Shown in pieces: positions 1 through 7,962 of a DNA stretch of 34,719 nt. This stretch comes from Candidatus Rokubacteria bacterium GWA2_70_23 (GTDB lineage: Bacteria > Methylomirabilota > Methylomirabilia > Rokubacteriales > CSP1-6). The stretch spans positions 1 through 34,719 of the forward strand of contig MGBT01000154.1 of the NCBI GenBank assembly GCA_001788395.1. The letters are read 5' to 3'. Both the position numbers and the translations under genes were made by a program. The notes under the pieces were generated by a model that ran no database searches, was not told the origin of the DNA, and saw only the letters and a program-made list of their open reading frames with translations. Numbering within the stretch: the first letter of the stretch is position 1; each line of letters starts with the position of its first letter.

Positions 1-74
1 CGCCCCGGACTTCAAATCCGGTGTCCGGCTCTAGACAAGTCGGAGGTGGGTTCGACTCCCACACGCTTCCGCCA
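1..74 (+). tRNA. selC: tRNA-Sec (anticodon UCA), 5' part cut off by window edge
   Basis: This is the 3' portion of a selenocysteine tRNA. The anticodon stem CCGGA/TCCGG (5-9 and 17-21) encloses loop CTTCAAA with anticodon TCA at 12-14, so it reads UGA. It has a long variable arm with a 7-bp stem (24-30 with 38-44), a T arm GTGGG-TTCGACT-CCCAC, an 8-base 3' acceptor strand ACGCTTCC, discriminator G and an encoded CCA ending at 74. The long variable arm, the 8-base acceptor and the UCA anticodon together distinguish it from tRNA-Ser. The D arm and 5' acceptor strand lie outside the window. The selA and selB genes downstream support the call. Confidence 0.95.
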
Positions 75-99
75 CACGGACTCCGAGGAGCGAGCAACC

Positions 100-657
100 A
101 TGGCGACGGACAAGACGCAACCCGCTGACCGGCTCGCGCGGCCCTCGCGCGCCAGGCGGCGGCAGCGCCGCTGGATCATCGGCGTCGCAGCGGCGATCAT
201 CGTGGCGGTGGTGGTCGGGTATCTCGGCTACCAGGCGGGGGCGGACCGGCCGGGCGTGGAGATGCCGGACCAGGGCAACCTCCACGTCCAGACCGAGAGC
301 GAGCCGCACGTGCCCTACAACTCCGATCCGCCCACCTCGGGCCCGCACCTGCCCTACCTCGCGCCGTGGGGCGTCCATACCTCGCCGATCGCCAAGGAGC
401 TGCAGGTGCACAACCTCGAGGACGGCGGCGTCATGGTCCAGTACGCCTGCCCGACCCCGTGCCCGGATCTGGTGGACAAGCTTCGCGCCATCGTGTCGCA
501 GCACCGCGACCACGTGATCCTCGCGCCGTATCCGGGCATGAAGACCCGCATCGCCCTGACCGCGTGGACGCGGATCGACGCCTTCGAGGAGGTCGACCAG
601 GCGCGGATCCAGCGCTTCATCAAGGCGTATCGCGGAATCGACCACCACAAGAGGTAA
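100..657 (+). CDS. DUF3105 family membrane-anchored protein
   Basis: A 185-aa protein with a basic N-terminus (several Arg around residues 12-24), one transmembrane segment (about residues 25-43) and an extracytoplasmic domain. The domain carries the DUF3105 hallmarks: the PPTSGPHLP stretch, a following W-G segment, and HNLEDGGVMVQYAC. The function of DUF3105 is not established. I chose ATG 100 because GAGGAG (85-90) lies 9 bases upstream; starting further upstream in the same frame would overlap the tRNA. The gene begins only 25 bases after the tRNA CCA end, so tRNA-Sec may be co-transcribed with this mRNA. Two Cys (Y-A-C-P-T-P-C) in the conserved part could form a disulfide or bind metal; that is inference. 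Confidence 0.85.
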   Translation: MATDKTQPADRLARPSRARRRQRRWIIGVAAAIIVAVVVGYLGYQAGADRPGVEMPDQGNLHVQTESEPHVPYNSDPPTSGPHLPYLAPWGVHTSPIAKELQVHNLEDGGVMVQYACPTPCPDLVDKLRAIVSQHRDHVILAPYPGMKTRIALTAWTRIDAFEEVDQARIQRFIKAYRGIDHHKR

Positions 658-660
658 AAT
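655..660 (+). promoter_or_regulatory. -10-like TAAAAT directly before the lipoprotein gene
   Basis: TAAAAT overlaps the stop codon of the DUF3105 gene and ends 6 bases before ATG 667. There is no Shine-Dalgarno sequence for that ATG. A transcript started here would begin at or very near the start codon, i.e. leaderless. No convincing -35 is visible. Confidence 0.4.
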
Positions 661-666
661 GGCCGC

Positions 667-1170
667 ATGAGAGGGTCCCCCCGTCCCTCGTCTCTGGCGA
701 TCCTGGCGCTGACCGCGCTGACCGTGATGGCGCTCGGGGCCTGTGCGCGCCTCTTCATCTCGCCCATTCTTCCGCCGCCCTACCGCGACCAGGTGGAGGC
801 GCCCTACGACGCCACGTGGAAGGCGCTGATCCGCGCGCTGGCCGCGGACAACGTGCCGCTCCGCACCGTGGCGAAGGACTCGGGCGTCATCTCCTCCGAC
901 GACATCGTCTCGCCGATCGGTGTCTTCGCCGACTGCGGCCGGCTGGGGGCCGTGGGTCTCGAGGGCGAGGCCCTGGTGACGTTCACCGTATTCGTCCAGT
1001 CCAATGGCGGCACCACGACCGACATCCAGGTCAACGCGAAGATGCGGACGCAGGCCCATCGCCGCGGCGACTCGGGCAAGCTCCGCTCCGACCCGGTGTA
1101 CCGTTGCGCCTCCACCGGGCGCTGGGAGGCGAATCTGGTGGACGCGGTACGGCGCCTGGTGAAGGAGTAG
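667..1170 (+). CDS. Putative lipoprotein of unknown function
   Basis: A 167-aa protein with a lipoprotein signal peptide: a basic start (MRGSPRPS), a hydrophobic core and lipobox L-G-A-C, placing the lipidated Cys near residue 26. The mature part is a small mixed alpha/beta domain with the segment APYDATWKALIRALA, then a stretch resembling outer-membrane small lipoproteins that handle assembly or envelope stress (loosely BamC-like in layout). I cannot assign a family. Two further Cys (FADCG and YRCAS) could pair. It follows the DUF3105 gene by 9 bases and precedes the 95-aa gene by 7 bases, so it is likely in the same operon. A -10-like TAAAAT directly upstream suggests an additional internal promoter. 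Its relation to selenium metabolism is unknown. Confidence 0.75.
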   Translation: MRGSPRPSSLAILALTALTVMALGACARLFISPILPPPYRDQVEAPYDATWKALIRALAADNVPLRTVAKDSGVISSDDIVSPIGVFADCGRLGAVGLEGEALVTFTVFVQSNGGTTTDIQVNAKMRTQAHRRGDSGKLRSDPVYRCASTGRWEANLVDAVRRLVKE

Positions 1171-1177
1171 GCGCCTC

Positions 1178-1465
1178 GTGGCGCCCCGGCTGCCGGAGCT
1201 GATCAAGCGCGCGCGGCGTCTGGCGCTGGAACGGGACCGCCTGGTCCACGAGCTGGCGCGCGAGTGGACGACGGCGCTCAAGGGGCAGGGCTTCTCGCCG
1301 AGGGATCTCGACGAGCTCTGGGCGGGGCTGACCGAGGAGGCCGTGCGCCGCCTCCTCAAGACCGCGGCGGGCAGTGTCGGGGTGGAGGCGCTCCGCCGGG
1401 AGGCGAACGAGGTGATCGCCCGGGTCAAAGAGCGCGTGGAGACGGGCCTTGCCGCGGGAGGGTAG
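1178..1465 (+). CDS. Hypothetical 95-aa helical protein upstream of selA
   Basis: The start is GTG 1178, and the 95-aa product is rich in Arg, Leu, Glu and Ala with no membrane segment or signal peptide. The heptad-like pattern suggests two or three amphipathic helices: residues 5-35 (ELIKRARRLALERDRLVHEL), 43-62 and 70-90. I do not recognise the family. The gene begins 7 bases after the lipoprotein stop, and its last 17 bases overlap the proposed TTG start of selA. Translational coupling to selA is therefore plausible. The coding periodicity and tight packing support a real gene, though the exact start is uncertain. A role in selenocysteine synthesis is only suggested by position. Confidence 0.6.
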   Translation: MAPRLPELIKRARRLALERDRLVHELAREWTTALKGQGFSPRDLDELWAGLTEEAVRRLLKTAAGSVGVEALRREANEVIARVKERVETGLAAGG

Positions 1466-2870
1466 GGGGACGGGCGGCGCGGGACTCCAGGCCGCGCTCC
1501 GGAGCCTGCCGTCGGTGGACGCTATCCTGATCTGGCTCGAGTCCGAGCCCGCGATCCGCGGCATGCCGCGGCGGCGCGTGACCGAGGCGGTGCGCGAGAC
1601 GCTCGCCCAGGAGCGGCGGCGGCTCCTCGGGGCAGGGGAGCGGCCGAGCGCGCCGGCCGACGCGCTCGGGATCGGCCGCCGCGTGGTCGCGCAGCTCACG
1701 CGTGCGGGCGCCTTCTCGCTCGGGCCCGTGATCAACGCCACGGGCGTCGTGCTCCACACCAACCTGGGGCGCGCCCTCCTGTCGCCGCTCGCCCAGGAGC
1801 GGCTTCTCCGCGTGGCCGCCGCCTACTGCAACCTCGAGATGGACATCGCCACGAAGGAGCGCGGCTCGCGGTACAGCCACGTGGCCGGCCTCCTCCGCCG
1901 CCTCACGGGGGCGGAGGCGTCGCTCGTCGTCAACAACAACGCCTCGGCCGTGCTCCTGGTGCTCGAGAGCCTGGCGCGGGGCAAGGACGTGATCGTGTCC
2001 CGCGGCGAGCTCATCGAGATCGGCGGCGAGTTCCGCATCCCGGACATCATGCGCCGCTCCGGCGCCGTGCTGCGCGAGGTGGGCACGACGAACCGCACCC
2101 ACCTCAAGGACTACGTCAGTGCCATCGGCCCGGAGACGGGCCTCATCCTGAAGGTGCACACCTCCAACTACCGCGTGGTGGGCTTCACCGCCGCCGTGTC
2201 CTCCCGCGAGCTGGTCGAGCTGGGCCGGGCGCGCGGCATCCCGGTCATGGAGGACCTGGGCTCCGGCTGCCTCGTGGACTTGCGGCCCTACGGCTTTCCC
2301 CATGAGCCCACGGTGCCCGAGGTGGTCGCCTCGGGCGTGGACCTGGTCTCGTTCTCCGGGGACAAGCTCCTCGGTGGGCCCCAGGCGGGCATCGTGGTGG
2401 GGCGCGCCGACCTCATCGAGCGGCTCGCCCAGAACCCGGTGAACCGCGCGCTCCGCATCGACAAGTTCACCATCGCGGCGCTCGAGGCGACGCTGTACGC
2501 CTACGAGGCGGGGACGGCGCTCGAGACGATTCCGACGCTGCGCATGCTGACCGAGCCCCTGGCCGGGATCCGCCGGCGCGCCCGAGGGCTGCTGCGCCGC
2601 ATCCCGGCCGAGGTGCAGCGGGCCCTGGGCGCGCGGGTTGTCGAGGCGCACTCCCAGGTGGGCGGGGGGGCCTTGCCCACGCTGGATCTGCCGACGGCGG
2701 CCCTGGCGCTGGGCACCGCCTCGCGGCCGGCCCAGAGCCTCGACGAGGGGCTGCGGGCGGCCCGGCCACCCGTGCTCGGCCGGCTGCTGGACGACCGGCT
2801 CCTGCTGGACTGCCGCACCGTCCTCCCGGGGGACATCCCCGCCCTCGCCCATGCCGTCTCCTCCCTGTAG
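1449..2870 (+). CDS. selA: L-seryl-tRNA(Sec) selenium transferase
   Basis: A 473-aa, PLP-dependent cytosolic enzyme that converts Ser-tRNA(Sec) to Sec-tRNA(Sec) using selenophosphate. The N-terminal [11 protein letters not shown] matches the tRNA-binding start of SelA. The central fold-type I domain holds [14 protein letters not shown] and the PLP-lysine motif [14 protein letters not shown], with K306 as the Schiff-base lysine. Length is near the usual 460-470 aa. The start is TTG 1449 with GGAG (1438-1441) 7 bases upstream. In-frame GTG 1515 would remove the conserved N-terminus, so TTG is preferred. The gene overlaps the upstream 95-aa gene and abuts selB without a gap. Together with tRNA-Sec and SelB it provides UGA decoding; the selenophosphate synthetase gene is not in the window. 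Confidence 0.97.
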   Translation: MPREGRGTGGAGLQAALRSLPSVDAILIWLESEPAIRGMPRRRVTEAVRETLAQERRRLLGAGERPSAPADALGIGRRVVAQLTRAGAFSLGPVINATGVVLHTNLGRALLSPLAQERLLRVAAAYCNLEMDIATKERGSRYSHVAGLLRRLTGAEASLVVNNNASAVLLVLESLARGKDVIVSRGELIEIGGEFRIPDIMRRSGAVLREVGTTNRTHLKDYVSAIGPETGLILKVHTSNYRVVGFTAAVSSRELVELGRARGIPVMEDLGSGCLVDLRPYGFPHEPTVPEVVASGVDLVSFSGDKLLGGPQAGIVVGRADLIERLAQNPVNRALRIDKFTIAALEATLYAYEAGTALETIPTLRMLTEPLAGIRRRARGLLRRIPAEVQRALGARVVEAHSQVGGGALPTLDLPTAALALGTASRPAQSLDEGLRAARPPVLGRLLDDRLLLDCRTVLPGDIPALAHAVSSL

Positions 2871-4772
2871 ATGAAGCACGTCGTGGTGGGGACGGCGGGA
2901 CACATCGACCACGGCAAGACCTCGCTCGTCAAGGCGCTCACGGGCACGGACACCGACCGCCTGCCCGAGGAGAAGGCGCGCGGCATCACCATCGACCTCG
3001 GCTTCGCCTTCCTCGAGGAGCCGGACGGGCTCACCATCGAGATCGTGGACGTGCCCGGCCACGAGCGCTTCGTCAAGAACATGCTCGCCGGCGTCGGCGG
3101 CATCGACCTGGCCCTGCTGGTCATCGCGGCCGACGAGGGCGTGATGCCCCAGACACGGGAGCACCTGGCCATCTGCCAGCTCCTCCGTATCAAGACCGGG
3201 CTCGTGGCGCTCACCAAGACCGACATGGCGGAGCCGGACTGGATCGAGCTGGTGCGCGAGGACGTGGCCCGCCTGCTCGAGGGCACCTTCCTCCACGCCT
3301 GCCCGATCGTGCCGGTGTCGTCCAAGACGGGCGAAGGTCTCACCGAGCTGCGGGCGGCCCTCGTGACGCTCGGGCGTGAGGTTCCGCCCAAGGCCACCGA
3401 CCAGACCGCGCGCCTGCCCATCGACCGCGTCTTCACCGTGAAGGGCTTCGGCACGGTGGTGACGGGCACGCTCACGGCCGGGCGCATCGCGGTGGACGAG
3501 CGTGTCGAGGTCTATCCCCGGGGGCTGTCGTCCAGGGTGCGGGGCCTGCAGGTTCATGGTCACGCCGTCGCGCGGGCCCAGGCGGGACAGCGCACGGCCG
3601 TGAACCTCCAGGGCGTGGACCGGGCCGCCATCGAGCGCGGGGATGTGCTGGCGCCGCCCGGCGCGCTGCTGCCCACGCTCCTGCTGGACGCGACGCTCGA
3701 GCTCCTGGAGGACGCGCCGCGCCCGCTCCGGACGCGCGATCGGGTGCGCTTCCACGTGGGGACCCAGGAGGTGATGGCGCGCGTGCTCCTCGTGGGCCAG
3801 ATGGAGCTCCCGCAGGGGCGCACCACGTACGGCCGCTTCCGGCTGGAGAAGCCGATCGTCGCCCTGCCGGGTGACCGCTACGTGATCCGCACCTACTCGC
3901 CCATCGTGACCATCGGGGGCGGCACCCTGCTCGACGTCGCCCCGCCGCGCTTCAAGCGGAAGGCCCCGGCGCTCCTGGCCCATCTCGAGGTGCTGGAAAA
4001 GGGGAGCCCCGCCCAGGTGCTCGAGGAGCACCTCAAGCAGGCGGGCGCTGCCGGGCTCCGCCTGGCCGATCTGCCGGCCCGGACGCCCGTCGGCCCCGAC
4101 CGTCTCCGGGGGCTGCTCGAGGCGCTCCAGCAGTCCGGCGCCGTGGTGGCGGTGGACCGCGAGTGGTACATCCAGCGCGACGCCAGCGACCGCCTCCGCG
4201 AGGAAACCCTCGCGCTCCTCGAGACCTTCCACCGGGAGAACCCGCTCCGCGGCGGCATCTCGCGTGAGGAGCTGCGCAGCCGGGCGGGCAACGCCCAGGA
4301 GCGCGTCTTCTCCCAGCTCCTGTCGGTGCTCGAGGCGGAGGGCGTGGTGCGAAGCGAGCGGGACCAGGTGCGCCTCGGCGCCCACGCGATCCGGCTCAGT
4401 CCCGAGCAGCAGCACGTCGTGGACGGGATCGAGGCCGAGTTCCGCCGCGCCGGCGCCGCCCCGCCGAGCCCCGAGGAGGCTCTCGGCCGCTCCGGCATCA
4501 AGGGCACCGAGAAGCACGAGCTCTTCCACCTCCTCGTGGCGGATGGACGGCTGGTGCGCGTCAAGGAGTCGCTGTACTTCCACGCCGAGGCACTCCACGG
4601 GATCCAGGACAAGCTGGTGGCCCACTTGCGGGAGAAGAAGGAGATCGGGCCCGCCGACATGAAGGATCTCCTGGGCGTCAGCCGGAAGTACGCCATTCCG
4701 CTGATGGAGTACTTCGACGCCCAGCGGGTGACTGTCCGCCAGGGTGAGCGCCGCGTCCTCCGCGGCGGGTAA
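2871..4772 (+). CDS. selB: Selenocysteine-specific translation elongation factor
   Basis: A 633-aa GTPase that delivers Sec-tRNA(Sec) to ribosomes at UGA codons marked by a SECIS hairpin. The G domain has G1 [11 protein letters not shown] (residues 7-17), the RGITID switch region (37-42), G3 DVPGHE (60-65) and G4 TKTD (115-118), which is the usual SelB variant of NKxD. EF-Tu-like beta-barrel domains follow (about 175-350, including [12 protein letters not shown]). The C-terminal third (about 380-633) is the winged-helix region that binds SECIS RNA, ending in the typical [15 protein letters not shown] segment. The start ATG immediately follows the selA stop, so the two are probably translationally coupled. 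Size is typical for the family. Confidence 0.97.
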   Translation: MKHVVVGTAGHIDHGKTSLVKALTGTDTDRLPEEKARGITIDLGFAFLEEPDGLTIEIVDVPGHERFVKNMLAGVGGIDLALLVIAADEGVMPQTREHLAICQLLRIKTGLVALTKTDMAEPDWIELVREDVARLLEGTFLHACPIVPVSSKTGEGLTELRAALVTLGREVPPKATDQTARLPIDRVFTVKGFGTVVTGTLTAGRIAVDERVEVYPRGLSSRVRGLQVHGHAVARAQAGQRTAVNLQGVDRAAIERGDVLAPPGALLPTLLLDATLELLEDAPRPLRTRDRVRFHVGTQEVMARVLLVGQMELPQGRTTYGRFRLEKPIVALPGDRYVIRTYSPIVTIGGGTLLDVAPPRFKRKAPALLAHLEVLEKGSPAQVLEEHLKQAGAAGLRLADLPARTPVGPDRLRGLLEALQQSGAVVAVDREWYIQRDASDRLREETLALLETFHRENPLRGGISREELRSRAGNAQERVFSQLLSVLEAEGVVRSERDQVRLGAHAIRLSPEQQHVVDGIEAEFRRAGAAPPSPEEALGRSGIKGTEKHELFHLLVADGRLVRVKESLYFHAEALHGIQDKLVAHLREKKEIGPADMKDLLGVSRKYAIPLMEYFDAQRVTVRQGERRVLRGG

Positions 4773-4789
4773 CGTCTCAAGGCCCGCTC

Positions 4790-4869
4790 GCGCGGAGCCG
4801 GGGGCAGGGCCCCGCGTCGACCCCGGAACACCACGGATCTCAGCGGGAGCCCTGCCCCCGGCTCCGCGC
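4790..4869. repeat. Long perfect hairpin after selB
   Basis: Two 21-bp arms (4790-4810 and 4849-4869) are exact reverse complements, with the core GGAGCCGGGGGCAGGGC in the left arm. They are separated by 38 bases. The stem can extend further with one bulge (CCCGC against GCGGG). It begins 18 bases after the selB stop. There is no U-tract, so it is not a standard rho-independent terminator. It may end or stabilise the sel operon mRNA, or be a dispersed palindromic repeat. Confidence 0.8.
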
Positions 4870-4876
4870 ACGGTAA

Positions 4877-5021
4877 TGGGTCAATTTGGCCCTCGGTACT
4901 GGGGCAAGTTGCGAGCCAGACGAGGCACGAGGGAGCCAGCGACACGAGGCGTACTCCCTGTACGTTGAGCGTCGCTGGCGACCGAGTAACGAAGTATGGC
5001 GAAGCAAATTGACCCAGTACC
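4877..5021. repeat. Palindromic element, copy 1 (selB-tatA)
   Basis: This is a nested inverted repeat. The outer arms are 4895-4912 and 5004-5021 (16 of 18 positions complementary). In addition TGGGTCAATTTG (4877-4888) is an exact reverse complement of 5005-5016. The inner stem is GCCAGCGAC (4935-4943) with GTCGCTGGC (4971-4979). The core contains a terminal hairpin, CGTAC (4950-4954), TCCCT and GTACG (4960-4964). A second copy with the same core but a different stem lies at 18652-18720. The motif AACGAAG follows the core at the same distance (18 bases) in both copies. No gene is visible in the gap 4773-5099. Confidence 0.75.
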
Positions 5022-5036
5022 CCGCGCGACGGCGCG

Positions 5037-5065
5037 TTGACAACCCTCCCCGCCCAGGTTAGGGT
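5037..5065 (+). promoter_or_regulatory. Sigma-70-type promoter of tatA
   Basis: A perfect -35 hexamer TTGACA (5037-5042) is followed after 17 bases by TAGGGT (5060-5065) as the -10. It lies 34 bases before the tatA start and just downstream of the palindromic element. This leaves a short leader containing a good Shine-Dalgarno sequence. Confidence 0.65.
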
Positions 5066-5099
5066 GAGATCGCTTCGGCACAAGGAAAGGAGTCCCGCC

Positions 5100-5288
5100 A
5101 TGTTCGGTCTGGGATATCAGGAATTGCTGATCATACTCGTCATCGTGCTCATCCTCTTCGGGGCCCAGCGGCTGCCGGATCTGGCCCGCTCCCTGGGGTC
5201 CAGCGTGAAGGAGTTCAAGAAGGGCGTCGCCGAGCTCAAGGATGACGGCAGCTCCGCGACCAAGAAGGACGAAGAGAAGAAGGTCTGA
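5100..5288 (+). CDS. tatA: Sec-independent protein translocase subunit TatA
   Basis: A 62-aa protein of the twin-arginine translocation system, which moves folded proteins across the cytoplasmic membrane. It shows the TatA/E plan: one N-terminal membrane helix (residues 8-20, [13 protein letters not shown]), the FG-x3-LP hinge (FGAQRLPDL), an amphipathic helix ([16 protein letters not shown]) and a short charged tail (KKDEEKK). The start is ATG 5100 with AAAGGAG (5086-5092) 7 bases upstream; an upstream in-frame start would add a non-TatA leader. No tatC is visible in the window. TatB is unlikely because the tail is too short. Confidence 0.93.
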   Translation: MFGLGYQELLIILVIVLILFGAQRLPDLARSLGSSVKEFKKGVAELKDDGSSATKKDEEKKV

Positions 5289-5332
5289 CCGTTCCCTCTT
5301 CTTCACCTTCACCGCCGCCCCCGCCGCCGCTC

Positions 5333-6289
5333 ATGCCCGCCGACCGCTACGCCGTCGGAATTGACCTCGGCGGGAGCAAACTGCGCGGCGGGCTCCTCTC
5401 CGAGTCGGGTCAGCTCGCCGGCCGCCTCGAGATGCAGACGGAGGCCTGGAAGGGGCCGGCCGGCGTCCTCGCCAACCTCAAGCGTGTCCTCTCCCAGCTC
5501 CTGGATTCCACCGACCGCTCCCGCGTGACCGGCATCGGCATCGCCGCCGCGGGGATGATCCATCCCAAGACCCACGCCGTCGTCTACGCGCCGAACCTCG
5601 AGTGGCGGGACGTGCCGCTGCGCGACGAGATCGAGTCCGCCTTCGGCCTGCCGACCTACGTGGAGAACGACGTGCGCGCCGCCGCCTGGGGCGAGTACCG
5701 CTTTGGCGCGGGCCGCGGCGTGCAGAGCCTGATCGCGGTCTTCGTCGGCACGGGTGTCGGCTCCGGGGCGGTCATGGACGGTCTCCTCCTGCGCGGGTTC
5801 ACCAACGCCGCGGGGGAGATCGGTCACACGCAGGTGGTGATGGACGGCCTGCCATGCCCCTGCGGGCAGCGGGGCTGTGTCGAGGCCTACGCCTCCGGTT
5901 CCGGCTTCGTGCGCCGGCTCCAGTCGGCGCTGGCGACCGGCACCGTCACCTCGCTCGGCGAGGACACCGGGCGCGAGCCCGCCCGCCTCACCGCGGCGCT
6001 GGTGGCGCGCGCCGCCGAGACGGGCGATCCGTTCGCGCGCGAGCTGTGGCAGGACGCCGAGCGGTATCTCGGCATGGCGCTGGCCAACTACGTCACGCTG
6101 CTCAACCCGGAGCTCCTCGTGCTCGGCGGCGGCGTGATGACCACGGTGCCGGCGCTGGCCGAGTCACTCGCGCGGCAGGTGCGGGACCGCACCACCGTCG
6201 TGTCCCGTGAGGTTCGCGTGGTGCGAGCGGGACTCGGCGACTCGGCCGGGATCTTCGGCGCCGCCGATCGCGTGTGGGCGCAGGGGTGA
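5333..6289 (+). CDS. ROK family glucokinase/sugar kinase
   Basis: A 318-aa cytosolic kinase that probably phosphorylates glucose or a related sugar with ATP. The N-terminal phosphate-binding motif is GIDLGGSKLRGG (residues 9-20). The ATP-site segment AVFVGTGVGSGAV and the ROK zinc motif follow, with H165 of EIGHTQV and C175, C177 and C182 of CPCGQRGCVEAYASG all present. The catalytic Asp is in YVENDVRAAAWGE. Length is typical for glucokinase-type ROK enzymes rather than for ROK repressors, as there is no helix-turn-helix domain. The start ATG 5333 has no clear Shine-Dalgarno. The gene lies 44 bases after tatA and its stop overlaps the next gene by 4 bases. Exact sugar specificity cannot be read from the sequence. 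Confidence 0.88.
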   Translation: MPADRYAVGIDLGGSKLRGGLLSESGQLAGRLEMQTEAWKGPAGVLANLKRVLSQLLDSTDRSRVTGIGIAAAGMIHPKTHAVVYAPNLEWRDVPLRDEIESAFGLPTYVENDVRAAAWGEYRFGAGRGVQSLIAVFVGTGVGSGAVMDGLLLRGFTNAAGEIGHTQVVMDGLPCPCGQRGCVEAYASGSGFVRRLQSALATGTVTSLGEDTGREPARLTAALVARAAETGDPFARELWQDAERYLGMALANYVTLLNPELLVLGGGVMTTVPALAESLARQVRDRTTVVSREVRVVRAGLGDSAGIFGAADRVWAQG

Positions 6290-7962
6290 TCCGCCGCGTG
6301 CGCGCGGCGGTCATCCATGGCCTCCGGACCTCCAGACCCGCGCTGGCGCAGGCGGGGGGCCGGCACGCCGATCTGTGGACGGCCCTCGGGCTCGCGCTCC
6401 TCACGCTCCTCTCGCGCTGGCCGTACCGGGCGCGCATGCTCTACAACTGGGACGCGGTGCAGTTCGCGCTGGCGCTCCACGAGTTCGACATCTCGAAGCA
6501 CCAGCCTCACCCCCCGGGGTATCTCCTCTACGTGGGACTGGGCCGGCTGGTCAACGCTACGCTCGGCGATCCCACCCAGGCCTACGTCACGCTCGCCATG
6601 CTCTTCAGCGCCGCGACCACCTTCACGGTGTACTGGCTCGCGCGGACCCTGTACGACCGGTTCACGGCGACGGCCGCCGCCGCGCTCCTGGCGGGCAGTC
6701 CGCTCTTCTGGTTCTACGGCTCGGTGGGGCTCACCTATGCGGGCGAGGCCTTCGGGGCCTCGCTGGTGGCGCTGCTGGCGTACCGCACCCTCGGGGGCAG
6801 CGCAACTCATCTCTACGCGGGTGCGGTGGTGCTCGGTCTCGTGGGCGGGATGCGCCAGTCGGTGCTCGTGCTGCTCTTCCCGCTCTGGCTCGGATGTGCG
6901 CTCGTTGGGGCCCGCTCGGCGCGCCGGCTCGCCGCGGCCGGGACCGTCCTGGCAGGGGCGGTGCTGGTGTGGTTTCTCCCGCTCGTGTGGCTTTCCGGCG
7001 GCTGGCGCGCGTACCTGGCCGCGTCCACCCAGCTCTACGGCTCGGTGGTGCTCCCCACCTCCGTGCTGGGCGGCGATCTGGACACCACGCTCCGGCAGAC
7101 GGGCCACGTGCTCGAGTCGGTGGCCGTGGGTCTTGGACCGCTCGGGCTCGCCGTCCTGGCGCTGCCCTACTACGCGCGCCGGCGAGGCTGGGGCAGGCAG
7201 GAGTGGTTCCTCCTGGCGTGGGTGGCGCCCCCGGCGGCCTTCTACACGCTCGTGCACTTCGGCCAGGCCGGCTATGTGCTCACCTTCCTGCCGGCGCTCG
7301 TGGTGCTCCTGAGCCGCGTGCTGGCCGAGCTCGTGGCGGCGTGGTCAGCACGCCTGAGGCGCCCGCAGTGGCGCTGGGCGGTGGCGCTGGCCACCCTCGC
7401 CCCGCTCCTGCTGGTCAACACCGGCTTCTTCGTCAGCGCCCGGCCGGCGCCGCGCGAGTTCCACAACCGCACCGGCGAGAGCTGGGTGTGGCGCGCCCGC
7501 GACGAGGCCTCCGACTGGATCATGAGCCGGACGGCGGCGGCCCTGCGCGAGCACGAGGCGGTGATCCGGACGTATGTGGAGACGATCCGCGCGGTCTACG
7601 ACCCGTCGGACACGGCGCTGCTCACGGAGCTGGGGAACCCGCGTTCGTACCCGTGGCTGCGCCACGCGATGTTCTACATGCCGGAGTACGCGATCTACCA
7701 GATCTCCCTGGGCGAGGAGTCACGTGGCTTCTACGCGCCGCAGTCCTCGGCGACCATGATCCTCTCGCCCGGCACGCTCGTCTCGGTGCCCCGCCGGGTG
7801 AAGCAGCTCGTCTGGTTCGTGGATCACTGGGATCCTTCGCGCCCCCGCCCGCGCGGGCTGGTGGAGATCCCGTTGCCGTATGGGCGCTACCTCTACGTGC
7901 TCCCGCTGGGCCGCAGACCCGTCGAGCACGCCGGCTACACGTTCGTGCGCGACAGGACGTGA
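6286..7962 (+). CDS. Polytopic membrane protein, GT-C/PMT-like glycosyltransferase
   Basis: An integral membrane protein of about 558 aa with roughly ten hydrophobic segments through residue 400, then a soluble C-terminal domain. After the first membrane helix, the loop YNWDAVQFALALHEFD (D56) followed by HQPHPPGY resembles the GT-C (RgtA/B/C/D, PMT) fold, where an acidic residue in the first periplasmic loop is catalytic. The likely donor is a polyprenyl-phosphate sugar. GTG 6286 overlaps the ROK gene stop as GTGA; GTG 6274, also in frame, would add four residues. No strong Shine-Dalgarno is seen, so translational coupling is likely. The substrate is unknown. Confidence 0.75.
   Translation: MIRRVRAAVIHGLRTSRPALAQAGGRHADLWTALGLALLTLLSRWPYRARMLYNWDAVQFALALHEFDISKHQPHPPGYLLYVGLGRLVNATLGDPTQAYVTLAMLFSAATTFTVYWLARTLYDRFTATAAAALLAGSPLFWFYGSVGLTYAGEAFGASLVALLAYRTLGGSATHLYAGAVVLGLVGGMRQSVLVLLFPLWLGCALVGARSARRLAAAGTVLAGAVLVWFLPLVWLSGGWRAYLAASTQLYGSVVLPTSVLGGDLDTTLRQTGHVLESVAVGLGPLGLAVLALPYYARRRGWGRQEWFLLAWVAPPAAFYTLVHFGQAGYVLTFLPALVVLLSRVLAELVAAWSARLRRPQWRWAVALATLAPLLLVNTGFFVSARPAPREFHNRTGESWVWRARDEASDWIMSRTAAALREHEAVIRTYVETIRAVYDPSDTALLTELGNPRSYPWLRHAMFYMPEYAIYQISLGEESRGFYAPQSSATMILSPGTLVSVPRRVKQLVWFVDHWDPSRPRPRGLVEIPLPYGRYLYVLPLGRRPVEHAGYTFVRDRT

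Noticed and set aside
46-99. Upstream extension of the DUF3105 gene
   Set aside because: It would start inside the tRNA-Sec T arm, while ATG 100 has a good Shine-Dalgarno and begins the protein's basic N-terminus.
1425-4871. Long open frame on the - strand opposite selA and selB
   Set aside because: It is a GC-rich mirror frame of two certain genes. The predicted product is rich in Arg, His, Gly and Ala with no recognisable domain.
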